Shown here one piece after another: positions 36,401-43,060 of a DNA stretch of 64,000 nt. Below the pieces are notes generated by a model, which saw nothing but the letters and a program-made list of their open reading frames with translations, was not told where the DNA came from and ran no database searches. This stretch comes from Paludibacter sp. (GTDB lineage: Bacteria; Bacteroidota; Bacteroidia; Bacteroidales; Paludibacteraceae). The stretch lies in the NCBI GenBank assembly GCA_028692715.1, contig JAQUWU010000001.1, forward strand, positions 1-64,000, written 5' to 3'. Numbering within the stretch: the stretch's first letter is position 1; each line of letters starts with the position of its first letter. Both the position numbers and the translations under genes were made by a program.

Positions 36401-36523
36401 ATCGATGGCAGGATACAGTCGCACGCCTAAGAAATTAAAGCCTACTGCTCCTAATAATATTATGACCAGACTCAAAACAACTGATCCGACTGGCCTTTTG
36501 AGAGCGATATCTGATAGTATCAT
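33449..36523 (-). CDS. RND efflux pump (AcrB/MexB-type inner-membrane transporter)
   Basis: Proton-driven inner-membrane pump of 1024 residues, normal length for the hydrophobe/amphiphile efflux group. It has TM1 at about 12-30 followed by the first periplasmic loop, a helix cluster at about 335-480 containing the proton-relay aspartates in ATGLVVDDGIVVTENIF, a second periplasmic loop, and the final helices at about 855-1005 with LLIGIVTKNGILIVEFAN. The start overlaps the adaptor stop by four bases (ATGA), so translation is coupled. The substrate (drug, dye, bile-like compound or metabolite) cannot be read. It is unrelated to pectin use except perhaps by exporting plant antimicrobials, which is speculation. 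Confidence 0.95.
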   Translation of the reverse strand: MILSDIALKRPVGSVVLSLVIILLGAVGFNFLGVRLYPAIDPPVITVQTNYTGANAEIIESQITEPLEKSINGIEGVKSITSKSSIGTSTITVEFELGSNLEKAANDVRDKTSQATRRLPQDIDAQPTVTKADANSDPIIYLAVRSNSMNELEISDYAENILLEKLQTIPGVSSINIYGQQRPAMRLWLDPSKMSAYNITATDVNSALTKENVEMPGGKIRGNATELIIKTRGRLVSEDDFNSLIIKHDGNQLVRLSDIGEAMLGTQDDESGATINGKTGVILAIAPLPGANDIEIADEFYVRLDQIKENTPKGMELEIARDKSIFVRQSVTDVLETLLIAVFLVVLIIFLFFRNWIIALRPLIDIPVSLIGTFFIMYVFDFSVNVLTLLGIVLATGLVVDDGIVVTENIFKRIEKGMNKWTAAFEGTREIFFAVISTSLTLAIVFIPVIFLQGFTGRLFREFGIVVASAVLISALVSLTLTPVLNVFLGGSATHHSKFYLKSEPFFLAVEKKYRRFLSFFIYNKWISFSILGLCVLIIVVFTKKLKSELAPLEDHSIIRSFLTAGEGTEYNTTKKMLDNLAQLNIDSVPQANYVLARYGGGYSSGGSNTGFVISFLSEPNERNVSQQKIYDKLSKIYATIPDARIIASQEPTISTSGSRGLPVQFVLQNIDFEKLREKLPEFLEEAQNSPVFSNVDVDLKFNKPELNVTVDRLKANSLGVNEKDVSNALDLAYSGSRYGYFLQNNKQYYIIGQVSRENRNVPADISALYVRTNNGNMIQLDNIVKIEENSSPPILYHYNRYKSATVSANLADGKTLGEGIEEMQTIADKLLDSSFTTALSGPSRDYAESSSNILFALVLALLLIYLILAAQFESFRDPFIIMLTVPMAVAGAFLSLWIFGQTLNIFSEIGIILLIGIVTKNGILIVEFANQKRKLGMNKRVASFEAASARFRPILMTSLATMFGALPIALALGAGAQSRVSLGIVIVGGLLFSLLLTLFVIPVTYIVFSSKHKLQKEVDSLGE

Positions 36524-37578
36524 ATTGAATCGGTTATGTTAGAAAAAATCAATTTCCCATTTTCTTTTACAAATAATAATCCCGAAGTTACTATTGTATC
36601 TCCTTTCTGAATTCCCTCAGTAATTTCAATAGCAGCCGATTTTCTGATACCAGTTTTTACAAGAACAAATTTTGCTATAGAATTTCTGGACACAACCACC
36701 ATTGTTCCGTTATCCTGTGGAATCAAAGCTTGTGTAGGAATCATCAACGCATTATTATTTTCACTCAATCGAAGTTTTACATTTACAAAATTTCCAGCAA
36801 TTAATTCATTAGAGTTACTTTTCACTATGGCTCTTACTTTCATGTTACGGGTTGCATCTTCAATTCCTCTTTCCGTAGCAAACACAGTTGCATCATACAA
36901 TTCATCATTATTCGAAAGACTGAATTTAACATTCATTCCTTTTTTAATTTCTGAGCTATATTTTTCGGGAACAAAAAAGTCCAGCTTGAGTTTATTTCCG
37001 GTTCGGATTGTCGCTAGAAGTGTTGAGGAATTTACAATAGCACCTACACTAATATTTCGCAGACCAATCATTCCATCAAAGGGTGCGAGAATTTCGGTTT
37101 TCCGAATCATTGCTTTTTGAACCTCAATATCAGCCTTTAAGGCACTAATTGTCAACCCATTTTGTTCATATTCATTTTGGGTGATACCATCTACAGTCAA
37201 CAATTCCTTTTGCCTTTTATAAATTTGCTCCTGAATGGCCAACTGCGATTTGAGTTTATTAAGCTCTGCCTGCAAATCATCATTAAAAAGCTTTACCAAC
37301 AAGGTTCCTTTTTTTACAAATTCGCCTTCAGAAAGGTTTATTTCCACAACTCTACCTGAAACTTCAGTTTTTAACTCAACAGATTCAAAAGCCTGTAATG
37401 ATCCTGAAACTGAAATATCATTAATTAGTAATGATGGATGAACAATATAAGCATCAACTTCTCTTTGTGGTCTTTCCTTATTTACTTTTTCATTTGGTTT
37501 TGTAAATCCTATTTTAAGGAGAATAATAGTTAAAGCTATAAATATCAATGCGATCCAGATGGTAGTCTTTTTTTTCAT
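36520..37578 (-). CDS. RND periplasmic adaptor (membrane fusion protein)
   Basis: Adaptor subunit of about 352 residues linking pump and TolC. The start at 37578 (MKKKTTIWIALIFIAL) is preferred because the N-terminal membrane anchor follows at once; an ATG 33 bases upstream adds only MIYRLNDNIF-like residues and would overlap a -7-like box at 37613-37620. It contains the HlyD-type split lipoyl domain (VVEINLSEGEFVKKGTLLV and ILAPFDGMIGLRNISVGA), a coiled-coil hairpin between them, and beta-barrel and membrane-proximal domains. First gene of a three-gene operon with no local TetR-type regulator. Confidence 0.92.
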   Translation of the reverse strand: MKKKTTIWIALIFIALTIILLKIGFTKPNEKVNKERPQREVDAYIVHPSLLINDISVSGSLQAFESVELKTEVSGRVVEINLSEGEFVKKGTLLVKLFNDDLQAELNKLKSQLAIQEQIYKRQKELLTVDGITQNEYEQNGLTISALKADIEVQKAMIRKTEILAPFDGMIGLRNISVGAIVNSSTLLATIRTGNKLKLDFFVPEKYSSEIKKGMNVKFSLSNNDELYDATVFATERGIEDATRNMKVRAIVKSNSNELIAGNFVNVKLRLSENNNALMIPTQALIPQDNGTMVVVSRNSIAKFVLVKTGIRKSAAIEITEGIQKGDTIVTSGLLFVKENGKLIFSNITDSI

Positions 37579-37800
37579 CTTAAATATGTTATCATTTAAA
37601 CGATAAATCATGCAAAAATAGTGAATTATGAGAAAAGTAAATATTATTTAAAATAAACATCCCATTATTTATCTTAAATTACTAAATTCTAACTAAAATA
37701 TAAGGTCAAATTTTTCGAAGAAGAAAAAATATAATTAAAAAAAATGTTTATACTAAACAGAAAAGACTTACACTTTCGTATAAGCCTTTCATTTTCAGCA

Positions 37801-37849
37801 GTCGGGATGACAAGATTCGAACTTGCGACCACTGGTCCCCCAGACCGGT
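37801..37849 (-). tRNA. 3' half of tRNA-Pro(GGG), attachment-site remnant
   Basis: Read on the minus strand this is anticodon stem-loop CCGGT-CTGGGGG-ACCAG, variable loop, T-arm GCAAG-TTCGAAT-CTTGT and acceptor 3' strand CATCCCGA. The D-arm and 5' acceptor strand are absent: the bases on the right are unrelated AT-rich sequence leading to an integrase. One C.A mismatch sits in the anticodon stem. This is the usual footprint of tyrosine-recombinase integration into a tRNA gene (duplicated 3' end). The intact tRNA, expected at the other end of the element, is not in the window. Confidence 0.8.
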
Positions 37850-37867
37850 AAATAAGTGATAATATAT

Positions 37868-37898
37868 TTTGGTAATTCATTGTATTTGTGTATATTTG
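37868..37898 (+). promoter_or_regulatory. Integrase promoter
   Basis: TTTG (37868-37871), 19 bases, TATATTTG (37891-37898), an exact Bacteroidota consensus on the plus strand, about 100 bases before the integrase start. The first box overlaps the chromosome-element junction zone by less than 30 bases, so integration could alter its context. Confidence 0.6.
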
Positions 37899-37998
37899 CA
37901 TTACATAACAGGCACTTAAATAAATAGCCATTTTGTATATTTTGTATTAAGTTTCCTCATTTGTGTAATGTTTGTGTAATGTAAAATTAAACGCAAGT

Positions 37999-39309
37999 AT
38001 GAAATACATTTCAATAATCCTATACAAAAGTAAAAGTAATCTCTTAAAGAATGGTGAACACCCAATTGTTTTGAGAATTACAAAAGACAGAGTTCGTAAA
38101 TACTTAAGTCTTAATCTTTCTGCAAATCCAAATCAATGGAATGAAGAATTTTCTCAATTCAAGAAAGATAAACGAGTCAATCCTGATTATGATAAGAGCA
38201 ATGCATATATTGCCAGTCAGCTTACAAAAGCTCAAAATGTCATAAACGATTTTGAACGCAACAAAATCGATTGGACTCTCAACCAATTCGAGGATGCTTT
38301 CCTAAATCGCTCAAAACAAGGCAAAATTAAACATTTTTTTGAGACTCAAATACAGAACTTAAAAGATACCGACCATATAGGTAATGCACTTTGCTATCAG
38401 AGGACATTAGACATGCTCGAAATCTTTGACAAGAAATTCGACAAGAAGTTCTTCTCCGAAATTGATATTAAATATGTCCGGGCTTTTGATGCTTTTCTTC
38501 AAATGCCACGGGAGTCAGTTTACATAAGTTCAAAAGGCAACAAAAGAATTGTGCAAAGAAAAGGAAATTCAAGCAATTCGCGAATGATTCATTTCAGAAC
38601 TTTGAGAGCAGTTTTAAATCAGGCCATAGAAGCCAAAGAAGCAAGTGCAACTACATATCCATTTGGAAAAGGTGGCTTTGAAGTAGCCAAATTAGCAGAA
38701 GAAACCGAAAAGCGATATTTACCCACGGAGTATCTTGTGAAAATAAAAAACACAGTTTCCGAAAACAAAGTTAACGAGTACGCCCGTAAATTATTTCTTT
38801 TCTCTTACTTCTGTTATGGAATGAGCTTTGTTGATATGGCACATCTTTCTCCTGAAAATATCAAAAGGTTTGAAAATGGCCATTATATCGTTTACAAGCG
38901 ACATAAAACTAAAAACAGTAAAGGAGCTAAAGCAATAAACATTAAGCTAACAGCAGAACTACAGGCACTTATCAACGATCTTTGTAATATAAAGAAGCCA
39001 GTTGAGAATTACTTATTGCCAATTATTTCAGTCGAAGGTCTTACTGGTGAGGATTTATACAACCATTTAAAAACAAGATTAAGTAAATTCAATAAATATC
39101 TTGATAAAATGGCAACCGAGTTTGAAATTAATGATATTGATCTAACTTCTTATGTCAGTCGCCATACTATGGCCATGAGCTTACAAAATAACGAAGTCCC
39201 AAGAGAAGTCATTTCACAAATTTTAGGGCATAAAGACCTTAAAACGACTAATACATATCTTGACAGTTTCAATAGCAATGTAATTGACGAAGCAGCAAAA
39301 GTTTTGTAA
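37999..39309 (+). CDS. Tyrosine recombinase (integrase) with atypical catalytic Arg I
   Basis: Site-specific recombinase of about 436 residues. The start at 37999 (MKYISIILYKSKSN) begins the arm-binding domain seen in Bacteroidota integrases; an ATG 27 bases earlier is possible. There is a SAM-like core-binding domain at about 100-215 and a catalytic domain from about 230. The K-beta segment (YKRHKTKNSKGAK), the R-H box (SYVSRHTMAMSLQ) and the GH...Tyr box (ILGHKDLKTTNTYLDSF) are present. The box that normally reads CRGMSF reads CYGMSF, so the first catalytic arginine is Tyr. IntDOT also lacks this Arg, so activity is possible. The gene points away from the tRNA remnant and ends in a perfect terminator. 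Confidence 0.9.
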   Translation: MKYISIILYKSKSNLLKNGEHPIVLRITKDRVRKYLSLNLSANPNQWNEEFSQFKKDKRVNPDYDKSNAYIASQLTKAQNVINDFERNKIDWTLNQFEDAFLNRSKQGKIKHFFETQIQNLKDTDHIGNALCYQRTLDMLEIFDKKFDKKFFSEIDIKYVRAFDAFLQMPRESVYISSKGNKRIVQRKGNSSNSRMIHFRTLRAVLNQAIEAKEASATTYPFGKGGFEVAKLAEETEKRYLPTEYLVKIKNTVSENKVNEYARKLFLFSYFCYGMSFVDMAHLSPENIKRFENGHYIVYKRHKTKNSKGAKAINIKLTAELQALINDLCNIKKPVENYLLPIISVEGLTGEDLYNHLKTRLSKFNKYLDKMATEFEINDIDLTSYVSRHTMAMSLQNNEVPREVISQILGHKDLKTTNTYLDSFNSNVIDEAAKVL

Positions 39310-39340
39310 TAAAACCGAAACAAATACGTTAATAGTTTCA

Positions 39341-39370
39341 AAAATGACATGATTACTCATGTCATTTTTT
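39341..39370 (+). terminator. Rho-independent terminator of the integrase gene
   Basis: A 12-base perfect stem AAAATGACATGA / TCATGTCATTTT with a TTAC loop, followed by T-rich sequence, 32 bases after the integrase stop. It also rules out the ATG at 39359 as a start for the next gene. Confidence 0.88.
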
Positions 39371-39427
39371 TTGTCTCCACGACAGACATTACCACTCTCT
39401 CTATTTAAAAATTTAAAACCATTAATT

Positions 39428-40474
39428 ATGAACAACTTAGAATTTACAGATCAATATTTGAAAAGTTTTGACTCTCTCTCGGAAGCACTATACTTATGCT
39501 GGTATAACTCATATTCAAACACAACTAAACAAATAGATGAAGAAAGTTTAAAAGAACAAATTCGTTCCTTTGGCTTTTATCACTTCAAAAAGAAACCTAA
39601 AAAGAAACTTCCTCTTAGTTTTAGAGCGAGGTTAAAATTTAAGACGCTAATTTGGGTCAATTACTTTACTGATGTTGTTGCTGAAGATACAATGTGTGAT
39701 CCTTCGGAGCTCCATCTGTTGGCACTCAAAGAGCTTAAAAACAAGTTGCTAAATCTTAAAAATCGAGATGATAGAATTGCATACGCCAATGTCATTTTAC
39801 GAGATTTGGATAAAAGCCATGTACACAATCATAATGTAGAGAGCTCTGTTGTTGATTTCAGGCTGAAAGAATTATTTGGATTTGTATTAGACCATAATTT
39901 TATTGCTGAAGATAACATCACAACGTTCAATGATGGATATAAAATCAATCCAATTTACGACTTGACGGTTCGTTTAATCAATCATCTTGACTTTATCGAC
40001 AAGTTAATCGAGTTGTTTGTATGCTTTGATATTTGTCTTATTTCCCTAGCTGAAAAGGCTGAATGTAACCTTTACATATTCAGAACCAATAAACGTGAAC
40101 CTTCAATTAACCCAGACATTCATGTAAATGCCGTTCTCCCTAAATTCAATTCCTCACTTTCCAATGACTGCATTGTTAAAATTATGCACTATCTTTTACA
40201 TAAAAAAATGCTGATTAACACGAATGCAGATGTTTGGCTTTTCTGGTTCAACCGCAATTACATTAAAGTTCCCGAGCCATTGATATGGGATGGCTCTCCC
40301 ACTTTGCTTTCGAATGTAATTCAACATCTATGCGGTGAAAGCATCGCTGCCACCATTAAAACGGCCTTTGGGACTAAAGTATATGTAAAGACAACTAAAA
40401 AAAGATATGAACGAGGCAAAATGTATAAAGAAATAGAACAGATTATCACTATTTCAAAACAAAAAAACAACTAA
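39428..40474 (+). CDS. Conserved-looking hypothetical protein of the integrated element
   Basis: 348 residues starting MNNLEFTDQYLKSF; an upstream in-frame ATG (39359) lies inside the integrase terminator and is rejected. I do not recognise a family. It is cytoplasmic, Lys/Asn-rich, with a basic patch FHFKKKPKKKLPLSFRAR-like near residue 55 and no transmembrane segment. A Cys-rich short segment lies near 195-215. Near the C-terminus the segment WDGSPTLLSNVIQHLCG could be part of an HTH. It is flanked by terminators on both sides, hence a single-gene unit. Its place next to an integrase resembles the accessory or regulatory genes of Bacteroidota mobilisable elements, but no function can be assigned. 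Confidence 0.65.
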   Translation: MNNLEFTDQYLKSFDSLSEALYLCWYNSYSNTTKQIDEESLKEQIRSFGFYHFKKKPKKKLPLSFRARLKFKTLIWVNYFTDVVAEDTMCDPSELHLLALKELKNKLLNLKNRDDRIAYANVILRDLDKSHVHNHNVESSVVDFRLKELFGFVLDHNFIAEDNITTFNDGYKINPIYDLTVRLINHLDFIDKLIELFVCFDICLISLAEKAECNLYIFRTNKREPSINPDIHVNAVLPKFNSSLSNDCIVKIMHYLLHKKMLINTNADVWLFWFNRNYIKVPEPLIWDGSPTLLSNVIQHLCGESIAATIKTAFGTKVYVKTTKKRYERGKMYKEIEQIITISKQKNN

Positions 40475-40477
40475 AAT

Positions 40478-40571
40478 TCCGACCTCAACTCCGACCAATT
40501 TTTAGCCTCATTTAGAGGCTTTTTTAGTTTAATGACGACTTAGTCCGACCAGTCCGAAGTCGGAGTCCGAC
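40478..40571 (+). promoter_or_regulatory. Cluster of TCCGAC repeats before the HTH operon
   Basis: TCCGACC occurs at 40478, 40490 and 40544, TCCGAA at 40553, TCCGAC at 40566, and an inverted copy (GTCGGA) at 40559, forming a palindrome with its neighbours. It could bind one of the two HTH proteins encoded just downstream, or act as iterons. The terminator 40504-40525 lies inside the cluster. Confidence 0.5.
40504..40525 (+). terminator. Rho-independent terminator of the 348-residue protein gene
   Basis: AGCCTC-ATTTA-GAGGCT followed by TTTTT, 30 bases past the stop at 40474. Confidence 0.85.
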
Positions 40572-40688
40572 TCTACAATTCACGGAATTTCGTAGTATCT
40601 GCTTATATTTTTGATGATACATTTGCAACAAGAAAGCCAATAGACTGCGCAGCTATTGACTTTCATAAAATCAGAAATAAGCACTATT

Positions 40689-41042
40689 ATGGAAACAAAA
40701 TTCCAACCAACAAACGACACTCCGTTAGCAGCCCTAACCATTGGCCAGTTCAAAGAAATCATAGGTACAATAGTTCAACCGCAATCAAGCCCACAAACGA
40801 AACAGGAATCTTTCCCCGATACATTTGGGAAGAAAGAGTGTAGTCAATTGACTGGCTATGCTGTCAATACAATCAATAAAATGATATGCGAAAAAGCAAT
40901 CCCATTTTACAAACGAAATGCGAAAGTCATTTTCAAAAGAAATGAGATTGAAGCCTGGCTGTTAGCTAATCGGATCCAGACTGTCGAAGAATTTATTGAA
41001 GAAAAAGAAAATCAACTATCAAACGGAAAGGGTCGCAAATGA
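40689..41042 (+). CDS. HTH DNA-binding protein, excisionase-like
   Basis: 117 residues from the ATG at 40689 (METKFQPTND); an ATG at 40656 would add 11 residues. The C-terminal half is an excisionase-type winged HTH: KKECSQLTGYAVNTINKMIC, then VIFKRNEIEAWLLANR. Such proteins bend DNA at attachment sites or regulate element genes. Its stop overlaps the next start by four bases (ATGA), giving a coupled operon of three genes. The repeats just upstream are a possible target. Confidence 0.8.
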   Translation: METKFQPTNDTPLAALTIGQFKEIIGTIVQPQSSPQTKQESFPDTFGKKECSQLTGYAVNTINKMICEKAIPFYKRNAKVIFKRNEIEAWLLANRIQTVEEFIEEKENQLSNGKGRK

Positions 41043-41401
41043 ACTTCAAAGAACATTTTGAAAAATTTGAAGCCGATATTCGCAAAAAACTGCTGGATGA
41101 TGAAACAATTATAGAGTCTTTGAAAGAAGTGAGCTGTAGGCACAATGTTCTGATGAAAAAGTTGGAATGTCTCATCGCCGGATTGAATGATTACAGAAAA
41201 ATTCCGGAAGATCCTTTTTTTACCAATGATGAATTTATGGATTTAATGAGTATCAGTGTGCGTACCGCTCAGCTATGGAGGGATCAGGGCTTGATTAGTT
41301 ATTCACAAATTAGTGGCAAGATTTACTATCGAATGTCAGATATTCAGAAGCTATTGGATGACAACTATCATAAATCAATCAAAAAGGCCAGAAAGCCATG
41401 A
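41039..41401 (+). CDS. HTH (MerR/excisionase-like) protein
   Basis: 120 residues. An N-terminal helical, charged segment (1-45) is followed by an HTH_17-type domain (about 58-105) with FFTNDEFMDLMSISVRTAQL, WRDQGLISYSQISGKIYY and RMSDIQKLLDD. The pair of HTH proteins in tandem is common in Bacteroidota transposable elements, where one is needed for excision and the other for regulation. It overlaps both neighbours by four bases. Confidence 0.8.
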   Translation: MNFKEHFEKFEADIRKKLLDDETIIESLKEVSCRHNVLMKKLECLIAGLNDYRKIPEDPFFTNDEFMDLMSISVRTAQLWRDQGLISYSQISGKIYYRMSDIQKLLDDNYHKSIKKARKP

Positions 41402-42744
41402 TAGAAAAAAAAGAAGCCCCTTCGAACCTTGCAGTATCCGAAGAGGCAAATAAACCTGAGCAAAACAAAAATACAAACTTCATTCAACAGATGAAAGCGG
41501 AGATTCATGCTAATAGTATGAATTCGAGTGCAAATGATACCGTTTTTCCTACAAACGGACTACCTCCGGTAATTCTGGATTTTGCCTTAGAAATTTCAGA
41601 GGTTTATGGAGTACCCATTGAATTCCCTGTCATGTCGGCTTTATGTGCTGTAAGTGCAGCTGCTAGAAAAAAGTTTGTGATAGACAGTGGGAAATACAAG
41701 AACTTTGGGCAATTGTGGGTTATGTTGGTTGCACCTCCCGGAGTGGGTAAGACTGAACCGGTGGCAGCGGCTTTCCGTCCATTACAAAAACTGGACAATA
41801 CCAGCTACGATGATTATCAACTGGAGCTGAGCCGTTGGAAGTCGGAATGTGCAGAAGCAAAACAACTGAAAACCCAGGAGCCGGAAAAGCCATTTTTCAA
41901 ACAATGTTTGATTGACGATTTCACACCAGAGAGTTTATATCAAACCATGTTCCGCAACAACGGATCCATATCGCTCTATCGGGATGAACTCTCAGGTTGG
42001 TTTGCTGACTTCGGAAGATATAACAAGAATGGTGAGATTAGCCGATATCTGTCTATTTTCAATAATGCACAATTCTGTATCAACAGAAAAAGTGAAGAAC
42101 CGTTACAAATCCCTGAGCCTTTTCTGACCATTTGTGGAACAATACAGCCAGAAGTATTAAACATGGCCTTGAGCAGCAATACCCTTAAAGAAAATGGCTT
42201 TGCAAGCCGCTTTTTATATGTCTATCCAAAAGAAGTTAAAAAACAAAAGTATTCTGAAAGAACACCTGATAAAATAATTGTTGACCGATACGAAAAATTG
42301 ATTACTCATTGCTATTACCTGTCAAAGGTTGAAAATCCATTCACACTTTCTGCTGAAGCAAAAAAAAAATTTATTGAATATGCCAACCAAACCACAGACT
42401 TCGTAAATAGTTGCTCAAATAATTTTGTTCGGGCTACCTATGCAAAAATGGAGATTCAGGTTTTGCGGCTAGCCCTTATTATTCAAATTATCAGGGGTAT
42501 TTACGACAATACCGAATGGCAACAAGGAATGATAACAAAAGAGGCAATGCAATATGCCATTAAGCTTTGTAACTACTTTAATTCTAAAATTACATTAGTT
42601 GAAACAGCCAACAGTCAAACAAAAATGACTCCTGCTGAAGCAATAAAAACAATTCAAAAAGAATACGGTATTAAGAACAAACAGGCATTCGCAGATTCCA
42701 TTGGTTTGTCACGGCAATTTATCTCTAAAATCTGTAACGAATAA
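41398..42744 (+). CDS. DUF3987 ATPase (primase/helicase-like) with C-terminal HTH
   Basis: 448-residue cytoplasmic P-loop protein of the DUF3987 family, common on Bacteroidota mobile elements. The Walker A motif is VAPPGVGKTEPVAAAF (about residue 112). A Walker-B-like acidic stretch lies near SLYRDELSGWFADFGR. The last 45 residues form an XRE-like HTH (NKQAFADSIGLSRQFISKIC). DUF3987 proteins are generally thought to act in element replication, though biochemical evidence is limited. It is followed by an iteron-like region and then a primase-like gene, which fits a replication module. The gene has an internal run of nine A, with the frame intact. Confidence 0.85.
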   Translation: MIEKKEAPSNLAVSEEANKPEQNKNTNFIQQMKAEIHANSMNSSANDTVFPTNGLPPVILDFALEISEVYGVPIEFPVMSALCAVSAAARKKFVIDSGKYKNFGQLWVMLVAPPGVGKTEPVAAAFRPLQKLDNTSYDDYQLELSRWKSECAEAKQLKTQEPEKPFFKQCLIDDFTPESLYQTMFRNNGSISLYRDELSGWFADFGRYNKNGEISRYLSIFNNAQFCINRKSEEPLQIPEPFLTICGTIQPEVLNMALSSNTLKENGFASRFLYVYPKEVKKQKYSERTPDKIIVDRYEKLITHCYYLSKVENPFTLSAEAKKKFIEYANQTTDFVNSCSNNFVRATYAKMEIQVLRLALIIQIIRGIYDNTEWQQGMITKEAMQYAIKLCNYFNSKITLVETANSQTKMTPAEAIKTIQKEYGIKNKQAFADSIGLSRQFISKICNE

Positions 42745-43060
42745 ATCCAACTTATAAACTATAAACTACCTACTATAAACTAATAACTACCCTTGGTTGC
42801 GGAGTTGCGGTTGCGGTCGGCTGAAAAGCTTTACCAGTATAGCTTTCTAAAGAAATCCCCCGCAACTATAATAAAAATCAGAAACTTTTAAAACTCATTT
42901 TAGTTGCGGTTAAATATCGCTACAACCGCTTACAGCAAATGGTTTCAGCCATTTCACACCGCAACCAACCAATTGCCAAAGAAAACACTTAAAAAACAAA
43001 TTAATAGGAACAGTTATTACACGAGTACAACCCCAATTTATAAACTATATACTATCAACT
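42745..43060. other. Intergenic region with GTTGCGG iteron-like repeats, possible element origin
   Basis: No gene is supported in these 316 bases. GTTGCGG is present at 42796, 42804, 42810 and 42903, and its complement CCGCAAC at 42860 and 42959, so six copies in 170 bases with three in tandem. They lie between an ATPase and a primase-like gene. This is the pattern of an iteron origin or a protein-binding array; an operator role is the alternative. Confidence 0.5.

Larger units (their letters stand above)
37579..37998. other. Boundary region between efflux operon and integrated element
   Basis: These 420 bases hold no gene. They contain a weak minus-strand CAAAAATA box (37613-37620) for the efflux operon, the tRNA-Pro remnant (37801-37849), and the integrase promoter (37868-37898). 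Chromosome ends and element begins at about 37850. Confidence 0.6.

Noticed and set aside
37801-37849. Functional tRNA-Pro gene
   Set aside because: The 5' half (acceptor 5' strand and D-arm) is absent from the adjacent sequence, so only a remnant is present.
37689-37931. 80-codon minus-strand open frame over the tRNA remnant
   Set aside because: It overlaps the tRNA 3' half and the integrase promoter; chance frame in AT-rich DNA.
39359-39427. Upstream extension of the 348-residue protein to an ATG at 39359
   Set aside because: That ATG lies inside the integrase terminator stem (39341-39370); the ATG at 39428 is the first one outside it.
42361-42370. Nine-A run in the DUF3987 gene as a frameshift site
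   Set aside because: The frame continues normally on both sides with family-like sequence, so no frame change is indicated.
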